Positions 42,971 to 51,240 of a stretch of 51,650 bases of DNA are shown here, piece by piece. The stretch covers positions 1 to 51,650 of the forward strand of contig CADAYD010000010.1 of NCBI GenBank assembly GCA_902791985.1. The letters are read 5' to 3'. Both the position numbers and the translations under genes were made by a program. The notes beneath the pieces were generated by a model that did no database searches, had not been told where the DNA came from, and saw only the letters and a list, made by a program, of their open reading frames with translations. This DNA comes from an uncultured bacterium (lineage in GTDB: Bacteria; Cyanobacteriota; Vampirovibrionia; Gastranaerophilales; Gastranaerophilaceae). Position 1 is the stretch's first letter, and each line of letters starts with the position of its first letter.

Positions 42971-43945
42971 TTATGATTTTGATAGGAATGAAGCCATTGT
43001 TGTACGCTTTAATACAGAATCAAAATCTTTGTGTATATTTTCTTTTCCCGTATCTATTGCTTCCTGAGCTTTTTGTTCCTGTAGGGGGGTAGTTTTTTTA
43101 TTTGTACCGGTTAATTTATTACCAAGCCAAGTTGCAACAGGAGTAACTGCAACCGGACCGAAAAATCTGTATACAGAACCAAAAATTATTAATGATTTTA
43201 ATACATCTAAACCTTTTATTTTCCCGGCAAGACTGCTGTTTTTAAGTCCGTTTTCGGCAAAATGAACAAGGCCAGGATCTTTAAATTTTGTTAGTTCAAG
43301 TTCTGTTGATTTTTTTTCAATTAAATCATTGAGATATTTATCAAAATTATTTAAAGATTTATGATTCTTAAGATAATTCTTTTTCATTTTTTTGACATTT
43401 ACACTTTGCAGGGTGATTTCATCGGCATGTTTTTTGAAATAAGTTTCTTTAGTTACTTTTTGATGCTGTTTAAATTCTTTTTCAAGCTGTTCAACGCTTA
43501 CCCCTCTTTTATTTGCAATATATTTCATTGTAACGTGTTTGTTCCAAGGACCTACAAGTCTTTCACTGACAAGGTATGCGATTGCAGTGGATGCTAAAAG
43601 TGTCAAACCTTGGTTGATAGCAAGTGTTTTTCTTCTATCCTCATCCATGTCTTTATTTCTAAGTGTTTGCAGCATATACATTCCTGAAATTACATAAGAC
43701 CCTATGGCCTGCATATGGTTAACAGTATTACCTATGTTTTCGCTATGGAATAATCCTCTTGCTATTTTTGAAGAAATTAATGGTCCATAATAGTATGTTG
43801 CTATTTTTTTTGTTATACCTTGAAAACAATTTTTTACAGGATTTAAAAATGCGGATTTTTGAGGCATAGCACTTTTAAAAGAGGGATTATACTTTCTTTG
43901 ATATTTGTAATTCGAATTTGAAACGGAGGTATTTAGTGTAATCAT
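42971..43945 (-). CDS. Lineage-specific membrane protein (324 aa)
   Basis: Unknown family. The N-terminus is Asn/Tyr/Ser-rich with NPSFKSA at 20-26, the short F-x motif that marks several unknown proteins here. Three hydrophobic segments are seen (about 80-97, 110-128 and 245-268), joined by a charged helical domain (about 130-235, rich in Lys/Glu). Its ATG overlaps the stop of the 331-aa gene by one base (TAATG) with GGAGGT upstream, so the two are translationally coupled and may work together. Confidence 0.82.
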   Translation of the reverse strand: MITLNTSVSNSNYKYQRKYNPSFKSAMPQKSAFLNPVKNCFQGITKKIATYYYGPLISSKIARGLFHSENIGNTVNHMQAIGSYVISGMYMLQTLRNKDMDEDRRKTLAINQGLTLLASTAIAYLVSERLVGPWNKHVTMKYIANKRGVSVEQLEKEFKQHQKVTKETYFKKHADEITLQSVNVKKMKKNYLKNHKSLNNFDKYLNDLIEKKSTELELTKFKDPGLVHFAENGLKNSSLAGKIKGLDVLKSLIIFGSVYRFFGPVAVTPVATWLGNKLTGTNKKTTPLQEQKAQEAIDTGKENIHKDFDSVLKRTTMASFLSKS

Positions 43946-44940
43946 TACTTGTTACCTCCATCCGGTTTTACTTGTGGCTCAAGATTAGTTTTGGTTGTCT
44001 GCTGAGGTTTACTTTTTTCAATTCCGAAAACATATTTTAATATCGGCGGAATAAGTGCAACTGTCAGCATTGCTTTTAATATACCAAAAATAAGTACATC
44101 CGGTGCCATATTAAGACATTTATAAACTTTATCAAAATCTGCGGCTTTATTGAATTTTTTAAATTTACCGCCTTCATCATATTCGATAAAATTATCAAAG
44201 AATTTTTTACCGATATATTTGGTTCCTTCTTTAAGTTTTTCTCTGGTTAAATTTGCAATATTGTAGTCTTGATATATTTTTTCAAAATCTATTCCCTGTT
44301 TTATACCTGTAAGTTTTAACAATTCCCCGTCATTTTTTTCTATTGTATCAAATTGTTTTAGGAATTCAGAATCTATATGTTTTGTATCCTTTAAAATACT
44401 TTCGACTGTAAGCTCTTCCGGAGGAATTTCTGTCATCTGAGATAATTTTTTCAAACGTCTTGTAACAAGTTTTACTTCATTGCTTTTTTCAATTCTTTCC
44501 AGAACCAGTTTTACATCGCTATTTTTAACCTCTTCTGCGGCTTTTCCAAGCGGATACATAATGATACTTGAAAATGCAAAACCGATTAAACCTGATGCCA
44601 TTGAGTGACCGGATGCGTAAATTTTGTCTTCTTTATTCTTTTTACCGGGTAAAGACATAATTGCCAGCGGTCTTGGTCCCAATGCTAAAACAAGTGCAAC
44701 GAGATTTTGAACAATTGTTGTATGGTTGTTGCATGCATCAAGCAGATTATCTAACATTCTTGAAGAAAGTTTAGCGGCAGATCCGAAACTCACCGAACTG
44801 CCGCTATAATATCCTCTATTCAATTTTTCATTATTATTCTTACACAACTCCCCGCGCAAACTCATACCATTACTCTCGGGAACAGACTTAAGCCTGTGCT
44901 GGTTCGTTAACACGGGATAATTTATGTAATCTACTTTCAT
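43945..44940 (-). CDS. Lineage-specific membrane protein (331 aa)
   Basis: Unknown family. SVSFGSA is at 49-55. Hydrophobic segments lie at about 73-92, 108-127 and 280-302, with a soluble helical domain of about 140 residues in between; the C-terminus is Pro/Lys/Gln-rich. The end of the last helix and what follows (LIPPILKYVFGIEKSK) resembles the 443-aa protein at 48081 (FALPKVLNKFLRHNIEKEK), suggesting homology. AAGGTG precedes the ATG. It is the first gene of a two-gene unit with the 324-aa gene. Confidence 0.82.
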   Translation of the reverse strand: MKVDYINYPVLTNQHRLKSVPESNGMSLRGELCKNNNEKLNRGYYSGSSVSFGSAAKLSSRMLDNLLDACNNHTTIVQNLVALVLALGPRPLAIMSLPGKKNKEDKIYASGHSMASGLIGFAFSSIIMYPLGKAAEEVKNSDVKLVLERIEKSNEVKLVTRRLKKLSQMTEIPPEELTVESILKDTKHIDSEFLKQFDTIEKNDGELLKLTGIKQGIDFEKIYQDYNIANLTREKLKEGTKYIGKKFFDNFIEYDEGGKFKKFNKAADFDKVYKCLNMAPDVLIFGILKAMLTVALIPPILKYVFGIEKSKPQQTTKTNLEPQVKPDGGNK

Positions 44941-45060
44941 GCTACACCTTAATTAGTAATTGATACATTTATATTAAAACAAAACATATAATTTGTTGTT
45001 ATATTATTAATAATTTGTTACATTACTAATACAACTTAAAGTGTGGCAGATATTATGAAA

Positions 45061-45228
45061 TTAGAACATTAAATCGTTTTTGTTTAACTCCCCGATATAA
45101 TATATACTGTTTGTTTTTTCCGCGTTTTCAAACATTTGTAAAAGGGTATTTTTCATTTCTTCAATCTTAAAATTTGAAACCATATTGCATAGTTTTGTAT
45201 CTATGCTGTCTTTAATTACCATATCCAT
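45061..45228 (-). CDS. Small hypothetical protein (55 aa)
   Basis: MDMVIKDSIDTKLCNMVSNF begins it, then a helical charged stretch (KIEEMKNTLLQMFENAEKT) and IYYIGELNKNDLMF. GAGGA lies about 9 nt before the ATG, and the codon use resembles the neighbours. No membrane span. It fills an otherwise empty gap between the MATE gene and the 331-aa gene, on the same strand as both. The function is unknown; the evidence is only an open frame with a good ribosome site. Confidence 0.5.
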   Translation of the reverse strand: MDMVIKDSIDTKLCNMVSNFKIEEMKNTLLQMFENAEKTNSIYYIGELNKNDLMF

Positions 45229-45312
45229 TTTTTCTTATCCTCAATAATAAATGTATATTTATATAGTTTATAATCCCGACAATAGTGTATTAATAACATT
45301 TATAAAGATTTA

Positions 45313-46608
45313 TTAATGGATAAAATATTTTTTCAGTTTGAGAATCATTACAAAACAAAGAATGATAGAAGATGATAAAAGTCCTATCCAAAAACCGGTC
45401 AGATTCATTTTCAAATATAAGCCTAAAAAGCATCCTAAAGGAACTGATACACACCAGTAGGCAATAAAGTTTGCAAAAAGAATGATTTTTGTCTGCTTTA
45501 TTCCTTTGCAGATGCCTGATAATGAAATTTGAAGACCGTCAAAAATTTGGTAGCCGGCCAAAATTATCATTACAGGTAACACTATTTCGTATAATTTTGG
45601 GTCCGGAGTAAAAATGGAAACGATAAATTTCGGGAAAGCCAGATAAACAAGTGAACAAATTGTCATAAAGGTTAGTGACATTCCTACACCAGTCAGGGAA
45701 TATTTTTTCAGATCGTAGAAGTTGTTTGAGCCGTTCGCAAATCCGACTTTTACTGCTATTCCGTTTGAAATTGCAAACGGAATCATAAATGTCATATTGA
45801 CCAATGTTATCAAAATATTTTGTCCTGCTGCATAAATTCCTGCTATCCTGCCCATTAAAATTGCGACAATATTAAATGCTACAAATTCCACAAGAATCGC
45901 CATAGCAATGGGTATTCCGATTTTAAGCAGTGCTTTGTAATAGCCTTTTTCGTGGTAGTTTCGCAGTTCCATAATCCTGTGGCAGTATATTAAAAGCACA
46001 AATCCCATAAAATATCTTACGATAAAACTTGAAACCGCCAGCCCGATAACCCCCATTGACGGGATTATCCCCCAGCCGAAAACAAAGATTATATTTAGTG
46101 CAAGATTCAAGAACACGCTGAAGATTGTAACTAAATTCGGAAACAACACAATTTCAAACGCCTGCAAAAATTCTTTCAAACTGTGATGCAGTCCTCCGCC
46201 AAAGGTTGAAAATGCACTTATGAACATATAATCTTGAATCGGTTTAACAAGTTTTTCCTCAAACCCTATGTGTGGAATAATCGGTACAAACAAAAGGATT
46301 AACAGACATGAAACCCCCGCAAGTGCAAGCGCAAAACGAATTGAGGGGTAAAAGTATCTTTTGATAGGTTTTCCTTCTCCGTTATAGTTCGATAATAAAG
46401 GTGAAATACTTGCTGTTAAGCCGATGGCAAGTGTCATAATGCAATTGACTATTGCTGCTGCAAGACTTATTGCCGCAAAAGTATCTGTAGAATGACGTCC
46501 TGCAACAATGACATCCCCGATACCGATTAAGATAAATCCTATGTTGCCAAGTATGATGGGGAATGCGATTTTTAAAAGTTCTTTTATATAATAAATCGGC
46601 TTTTGCAT
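45313..46608 (-). CDS. MATE-family multidrug/cation efflux protein
   Basis: 431 aa with 12 predicted membrane helices in two homologous halves, typical of the NorM branch. The N-terminal half starts LLKIAFPIILGNIGFILIGI and the second half KIGIPIAMAILVEF, each followed by the helix pattern of the family. It exports drugs or cationic metabolites with Na+ or H+ exchange; the substrate cannot be read from sequence. An extended -10 box lies 6 nt before the ATG and there is no Shine-Dalgarno. Confidence 0.92.
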   Translation of the reverse strand: MQKPIYYIKELLKIAFPIILGNIGFILIGIGDVIVAGRHSTDTFAAISLAAAIVNCIMTLAIGLTASISPLLSNYNGEGKPIKRYFYPSIRFALALAGVSCLLILLFVPIIPHIGFEEKLVKPIQDYMFISAFSTFGGGLHHSLKEFLQAFEIVLFPNLVTIFSVFLNLALNIIFVFGWGIIPSMGVIGLAVSSFIVRYFMGFVLLIYCHRIMELRNYHEKGYYKALLKIGIPIAMAILVEFVAFNIVAILMGRIAGIYAAGQNILITLVNMTFMIPFAISNGIAVKVGFANGSNNFYDLKKYSLTGVGMSLTFMTICSLVYLAFPKFIVSIFTPDPKLYEIVLPVMIILAGYQIFDGLQISLSGICKGIKQTKIILFANFIAYWCVSVPLGCFLGLYLKMNLTGFWIGLLSSSIILCFVMILKLKKYFIH

Positions 46609-46614
46609 AGTAAA

Positions 46615-46623
46615 ATTTTAGCA
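46615..46623 (-). promoter_or_regulatory. Extended -10 of the MATE gene, leaderless
   Basis: TGCTAAAAT on the minus strand, 6 nt before the ATG. Confidence 0.55.
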
Positions 46624-46838
46624 TAAAAATAACTTTTTCATTCTTCTCCAATAAGTTATGATTTATACAAATATTACAAATTGTAAACTTGAATTTAAAA
46701 TGGCGTAAACCAACTCATAGCAACTAATATGATACCATGTTGCGTTGTATTGTGATGTGTTATGGGGCAATAATTTTACCCGAAAATTTTTTATAAATGT
46801 ATAGAGGATATTTATTAAAAAAATGAAAGGGGAATGTT

Positions 46839-47276
46839 ATGGGACTTTTATCAGGAATTGGGAAAATTGTAAAATCAGGTTACAGGTACATAAAGTATGG
46901 GAAGCAAGTTGGAAAAACTGCTAATAACGGTTCAAAAGTTTATAAACGTGGCGGGACTTTGACAGGTGTGAATAAAAATGGAGAAGTTATCGGTCAGGTA
47001 AAAAAAGTTAAAACGGGAAAATATCAAGAAACTCATTACACGAAAAGGCCAATACCTTTTGCTCATTATGCTGATAAATACAAAAGAACCGAATTACGGA
47101 TAACTCAAAGTAAATCAGGAACAGATTATTTGAAGGCAAATAGAACCTCAACTCAAAACTTAGATAAAGGAGATGCTGACTGGGTAAGTATTTACAAAGA
47201 CCGTAAATCAGGTGCTATTCGTGGACAAGGTGAGTATAATGACGGGAAATTTGGGAAATATTACAAGAAATTTTAA
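46839..47276 (+). CDS. Small basic hypothetical protein
   Basis: 145 aa, strongly Lys/Tyr/Gly-rich (MGLLSGIGKIVKSGYRYIKY at the start). The N-terminal amphipathic start is similar in style to the 32448 protein (MSIFRAGAKLGKALL). It has no signal peptide, and the rest is short strands (KSGTDYLKANR, WVSIYKDRKSGAIRG) without a known motif. AAAGGGG precedes the ATG. It is followed by a hairpin and a large terminator. A toxin or effector role is possible but not shown. Confidence 0.7.
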   Translation: MGLLSGIGKIVKSGYRYIKYGKQVGKTANNGSKVYKRGGTLTGVNKNGEVIGQVKKVKTGKYQETHYTKRPIPFAHYADKYKRTELRITQSKSGTDYLKANRTSTQNLDKGDADWVSIYKDRKSGAIRGQGEYNDGKFGKYYKKF

Positions 47277-47290
47277 TAAAATCTAGAATC

Positions 47291-47311
47291 GTAGGTTGGG
47301 TGAAACCCAAC
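47291..47311. repeat. Short dispersed hairpin GTAGGTTGGG type
   Basis: GTAG then GTTGGGT-GAA-ACCCAAC, a 7-bp stem. The same GTAGGTTGG core precedes another stem at 47981-48004 on the minus strand, so this appears to be a short repeat present twice within 700 bp. Confidence 0.5.
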
Positions 47312-47320
47312 AAAAAATAT

Positions 47321-47376
47321 AAAAAGAGACTTTTAAGATTCTGAAATAAATACAGAATGACAAAAGCCTCTTTTTT
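47321..47376. terminator. Large bidirectional terminator
   Basis: AAAAAGAG-a-CTTTT pairs with AAAAG-c-CTCTTTTT, enclosing an inner hairpin ATTCTG/CAGAAT. It lies between the 46839-47276 gene and rplT, which converge. Confidence 0.8.
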
Positions 47377-47393
47377 ATATCTTTTCAACGCAA

Positions 47394-47738
47394 TTATTTT
47401 GAAACTGTTTCAAAAATTACGTCAAATGCTTCAGAATCTCTTACTGCCATATCAGCAAGCATTTTTCTGTTTATAACAACATTTGCTTTTTTGCAAGCGT
47501 TTACGAATTTTGAATAACTCATACCGCGTTGTCTTACTGCTGCGTTGATTCTTACTATCCATAATCTTCTCATGTTGCGTTTTGTGGTACGTCTGTCTCT
47601 GTAAGCGTATTTAAGTGCTTTCATTACAGCAACATTTGCAACTTTGAAGATTCTGCTTCTTGCACCTATAAAGCCTTTAGCAAGCTTTAATATTTTTTTG
47701 TGTCTTTTAACACCGGCACTACTACGTCTAATTCTCAT
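47394..47738 (-). CDS. rplT: 50S ribosomal protein L20
   Basis: 114 aa: [46 protein letters not shown] and [20 protein letters not shown] are canonical for L20. It is needed for early 50S assembly and, in other bacteria, represses its own operon by binding the leader. It follows rpmI by 12 bases. Confidence 0.97.
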   Translation of the reverse strand: MRIRRSSAGVKRHKKILKLAKGFIGARSRIFKVANVAVMKALKYAYRDRRTTKRNMRRLWIVRINAAVRQRGMSYSKFVNACKKANVVINRKMLADMAVRDSEAFDVIFETVSK

Positions 47739-47750
47739 AATCCTTTGCTC

Positions 47751-47960
47751 CTATCTTGAATACTTCTTGTATGGTAACTCTTTGGATACCAGTGCTACAT
47801 GTGACTCAGAAACGTCAACCATCTTGAAAATTCTGCGTTTTCTTGATGCTGATTTGTGTTGGAGCAAGTGGCCGATGCCTGCTTGTCTTTTCATAATTTT
47901 GCCGCTGGCAGTAACTTTATAACGTTTTGCTGCGGATCTGTGTGTTTTTAATTTTGGCAT
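47751..47960 (-). CDS. rpmI: 50S ribosomal protein L35
   Basis: 69 aa, starting MPKLKTHRSAAKRYKVTASG, with HLLQHKSASRKRR, the typical L35 pattern. An AAGGAG site precedes the ATG. The usual infC gene is not upstream: the preceding gene on this strand is an unrelated membrane protein, and a promoter lies at that gene's 3' end. Confidence 0.97.
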   Translation of the reverse strand: MPKLKTHRSAAKRYKVTASGKIMKRQAGIGHLLQHKSASRKRRIFKMVDVSESHVALVSKELPYKKYSR

Positions 47961-48055
47961 TTCGTTTCTCCTTTTTGTTTGTTGGCGTTTTTACGCCAAC
48001 CTACTTCTACGTTTACTTCGCGTCATAGGCATACCAAAGCCTATTTCGGCTGTGT
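47961..48055 (-). promoter_or_regulatory. Structured 5' leader of rpmI-rplT
   Basis: About 95 nt between the predicted transcription start and rpmI. It contains two stems read on the minus strand: ATAGGC/GCCTAT (48043-48024) and GTTGGCGT-AAAA-ACGCCAAC (48000-47981), the second ending close to the ribosome site. It could be an L20-type autoregulatory leader, but the second stem also belongs to a dispersed repeat type (see 47291). Confidence 0.35.
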
Positions 48056-48061
48056 GTTTAA

Positions 48062-48090
48062 ATATTAGTACGAAAGTATTTTATTTGCAA
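48062..48090 (-). promoter_or_regulatory. Promoter of rpmI-rplT
   Basis: On the minus strand: TTGCAA (48090-48085), exactly 17 bp, TAATAT (48067-48062). It overlaps the end of the 443-aa gene. Confidence 0.55.
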
Positions 48091-49412
48091 GCGGTTTGTG
48101 TATATTTGTTAATAAAACTTTCCATAGTTATTTTGCCTTTGAAATTTGGGGCAGAGTTTTTCAAATCTTCCTGTTTTTCTTTTTCAATGTTGTGGCGTAA
48201 AAATTTATTCAAAACTTTTGGCAATGCAAATCCGATAAGTGCGGTATTTGAGAGTAGAGAAAACCAATACAATCCGGCTCCGATATTTTTTGTTTTCTTT
48301 AATGCTTCCGAAGGAATGTCTTTGACTTCGTCTAAGGTTTTAAAATTCCGCAGAGACATTCTAAATTTTTGAAAGAAATTCAAATTTTTCCCACTGTTGT
48401 TCATAATCCTCGTACCTAAAAATCTGTCGCAAATTCTGCCTGCTATGTTGTTAATGACAAAATCCCCGCCGAAAAACATTGTAAATAGACCGATATCTCT
48501 TAGTGCCCTATCTTTTCGTTCATTAGAGTCTCTTGAAGATATTAGTTTCGCAGGAAAACTTGACAGAATCCAGATTGATGCGTAAATTAGTTTTGACATA
48601 TTTGTTCCTGATGTATAGTCAAAACTTTGCGCATTTTTTGAAATTTTTTGCAAAAGTTTATTTGGTTCTTTTGCGGACAAACCTTTTGTGACGGTTTTTG
48701 CAAAAAGTATTCCGGGGATAATTGAAAATCCAATATTCCAAGCAAGTTTTTTGAGTTTTGATTTTTTTACTTCTTTATCCGATTTTGAGTTATCTTTTTT
48801 AAGTTCAAATCCTGCGGAGAAATCTTTTCGTTTAGTTCTGTGCTGAGTAAATTCTGTTGCTATCCAAGGGATTGCAGACCACATTGCACCGGTTGTAATA
48901 AAGTCTGTCATCAAGACTTTTTCGTGAACGGATAATAAATCCTTTTTAAGCTTTTCTTCGTTGTCATATCTTTTATAAATGTTCTCAAACGCTTGTTGAT
49001 GCTCATTTGTGCCGGAGTTTTTATCAAAAAGTTTTGCGGTTTTTTCAAGTCCTTCTTTTAAATCCCCGTCAGGAGTAAGGTATTTTTTTGATACTTGTAT
49101 AATTTTCTTTTCGATTCCATCAAGTGATTTTATTATTCCTTTATTTTTTAAAAAATGTTTGTTGTAAAGAGGAATTAACAGAATCGGAGTTAGATAAGAT
49201 GCAACAAAATATATTCCGCCCATCAAAGCACGTTCTTGCGCTTCGTATTTGTTATTAGACATAATACATTGCGGGACAGTACTTCCGCCCAGTGTTGTTA
49301 TCCCTCTGTTTATAAGGGTATGATTTTGTACATAAGCAGTTATATTATAAATATTTATTCCCTTAAAGGGTAATGTATCAGATATTTTTTTACAATCCAT
49401 AATCACATTCAT
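48081..49412 (-). CDS. Lineage-specific membrane protein (443 aa)
   Basis: Unknown family. At least six hydrophobic segments (about 55-75, 150-167, 212-230, 262-280, 300-316 and 372-390), separated by charged loops. LPFKG is at 14-18 and PNFKGK near 422-427, so the short F-x-G motif occurs at both ends. Its C-terminal part resembles the 331-aa protein at 43945, suggesting a paralogous family. The start could also be ATG 49400. The rpmI promoter overlaps its stop. Confidence 0.82.
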   Translation of the reverse strand: MNVIMDCKKISDTLPFKGINIYNITAYVQNHTLINRGITTLGGSTVPQCIMSNNKYEAQERALMGGIYFVASYLTPILLIPLYNKHFLKNKGIIKSLDGIEKKIIQVSKKYLTPDGDLKEGLEKTAKLFDKNSGTNEHQQAFENIYKRYDNEEKLKKDLLSVHEKVLMTDFITTGAMWSAIPWIATEFTQHRTKRKDFSAGFELKKDNSKSDKEVKKSKLKKLAWNIGFSIIPGILFAKTVTKGLSAKEPNKLLQKISKNAQSFDYTSGTNMSKLIYASIWILSSFPAKLISSRDSNERKDRALRDIGLFTMFFGGDFVINNIAGRICDRFLGTRIMNNSGKNLNFFQKFRMSLRNFKTLDEVKDIPSEALKKTKNIGAGLYWFSLLSNTALIGFALPKVLNKFLRHNIEKEKQEDLKNSAPNFKGKITMESFINKYTQTACK

Positions 49413-49523
49413 GGTATTTGCTCATAAAAAAAAGGCAAGTTAATGTATTTATTATTTTTTCTTGCAAGAATATATTTTTAGTGTAGAATAGACTAGATAA
49501 AGAGAGAAACAGGGGATTTACGC

Positions 49524-51209
49524 ATGGCTCAGAAATATGAAAATATATTTACGTTACTTGAAAAAACAACGATACAGAATCAGAAAAAAGTTGCACTTGG
49601 GATGAAAACACTCTGGGGCTGGAATGAACTTACATATAAAGGATTAAGTCTTTTAGCCACAAGGTTTGCAGCATATTTAATAAATGATTTGCAGGTTCCA
49701 AAAGGCGAAAAACTTGCTATATTGTCTGAATCCATGCCTGAATACGGAGTATGCATGTTTGCTTCTGTGCTTGCCGGTTTGACTGTTGTTCCGCTTGATA
49801 ATAAATTGACGATTTATGAATTGACTTCGATTCTTTCAAGTTGTGAGCCGACTGTTTTAATGTGTTCAAGTAAAAATTTTGAAAAAGCAAAAGAATTACA
49901 GAATAAAATTCCGTCTATTAAGCACATAATTCTAATGGAGGCATCTGAGCACGAAAGCGAAGAAACGCCAAGTTTATACTCAATTCCTGCAAATTACAGT
50001 GCAAAATGGCGCAGACGTCCTTTACATGATACCGCTTTGATTATTTACACATCAGGTACAACGGGTGCTCCAAAAGGGGTTCAGACCACTTACAAAAACA
50101 TGCTTGCACAGATGTACGGTATGAGAAAAATTTTAAAAAGTATGATGCCCAGAAAAGATATGAGTTTATTGTCAATTCTTCCGATGAATCATCTGTTTGA
50201 ATTGACTGTAGGATTTTTCACAATGCTGACTCACGGCTATTCGGTTTATTATACAAGCAGTTTAAAACCGAAAGACTGTCTTGATATAATGCAGGAGAAA
50301 AAAATCAGATTTATGGTAACAGTTCCTGCGTTTTTAAAACTTTTAAAAGCGCATTTTGAATCGGAAATCAACAAAAAATCAGCGATGTATAAATTTATGT
50401 ATAACTTGAAATATCATCTGGCAAGGTTTATGCCGTTTTGTATAAGACGATTGATGTTCAGAACTATCCACAGATTATACGGCAGACATTTCTACGGGTA
50501 TATTTCTGGCGGGGCACCGTTGGACCCGATTGTGGGTGCATGGTTTAAACGCATAGGAGTTAGAATTTTCCAAGGTTATGGATTATCTGAAACAAGTCCT
50601 GTTGTTTCGATGTGCTATAATCCTAATCAGGATAACACCCGTTCTGTCGGGCCTATTTTGGATTCTTACGATGCAAAAATTGACCCTGATACGGGTGAAT
50701 TGCTTGTCAAAGGCCCGTCTGTAATGAAAGGTTACTATGGCAGACAGGATTTGACGGATGAAGTTCTTGAGCCTGACGGCTGGTTCCATACTGGAGATAT
50801 TGCAGAAATCCGCAAAGGTTTTTTATATATAACAGGTAGAATTAAAAATATGATTGTCCTGTCTGGCGGTAAAAAAGTGTTCCCTGAAGAAGTAGAAACA
50901 GTAATGGCTCAGAGCGACAATTTTGCGGAAGTTTGCGTAGTCGGTATGCCAAAATCCGGTGGCGAAAAAGACGGATGTGAAGAAATTGTTGCGGTAATTG
51001 TTCCGACAAGTGAATACGCATCGACTTTTGAGAATGATGAAAAACTCGAAGCAGCAATTAAAGCAGAAGTAAAACAGCTTTCTCATCAACTTGCGCCTTA
51101 CAAACGACCGATTAATATTGTTGTAAGAACGCAAACTCTGCCAAGAACGGCAACAAGCAAGATTAAACGCAAAGAAGTCAAAGCAATTTTAGCAGAATGT
51201 GTAAAATAG
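49524..51209 (+). CDS. fadD: Long-chain acyl-CoA synthetase (AMP-binding enzyme)
   Basis: 561 aa. The adenylation motifs are in order: LIIYTSGTTGAPKGV (A3, about 170-185), GYGLSETSP (A5), GELLVKGPSVMKGYYG, DGWFHTGDIAEI (A7), GRIKNMIVLSGGKKVFPEEVE (A8, over two stretches) and the late Lys in TATSKIKRKEVK. It activates fatty acids to acyl-AMP and then CoA or carrier-bound acyl forms. AGGGG lies 9 nt before the ATG. It stands alone. Which acceptor it uses is not visible, so the symbol is a best guess. Confidence 0.88.
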   Translation: MAQKYENIFTLLEKTTIQNQKKVALGMKTLWGWNELTYKGLSLLATRFAAYLINDLQVPKGEKLAILSESMPEYGVCMFASVLAGLTVVPLDNKLTIYELTSILSSCEPTVLMCSSKNFEKAKELQNKIPSIKHIILMEASEHESEETPSLYSIPANYSAKWRRRPLHDTALIIYTSGTTGAPKGVQTTYKNMLAQMYGMRKILKSMMPRKDMSLLSILPMNHLFELTVGFFTMLTHGYSVYYTSSLKPKDCLDIMQEKKIRFMVTVPAFLKLLKAHFESEINKKSAMYKFMYNLKYHLARFMPFCIRRLMFRTIHRLYGRHFYGYISGGAPLDPIVGAWFKRIGVRIFQGYGLSETSPVVSMCYNPNQDNTRSVGPILDSYDAKIDPDTGELLVKGPSVMKGYYGRQDLTDEVLEPDGWFHTGDIAEIRKGFLYITGRIKNMIVLSGGKKVFPEEVETVMAQSDNFAEVCVVGMPKSGGEKDGCEEIVAVIVPTSEYASTFENDEKLEAAIKAEVKQLSHQLAPYKRPINIVVRTQTLPRTATSKIKRKEVKAILAECVK

Positions 51210-51240
51210 AAAAAATGTTTTGTGTAAATTTTGTTTGTTG

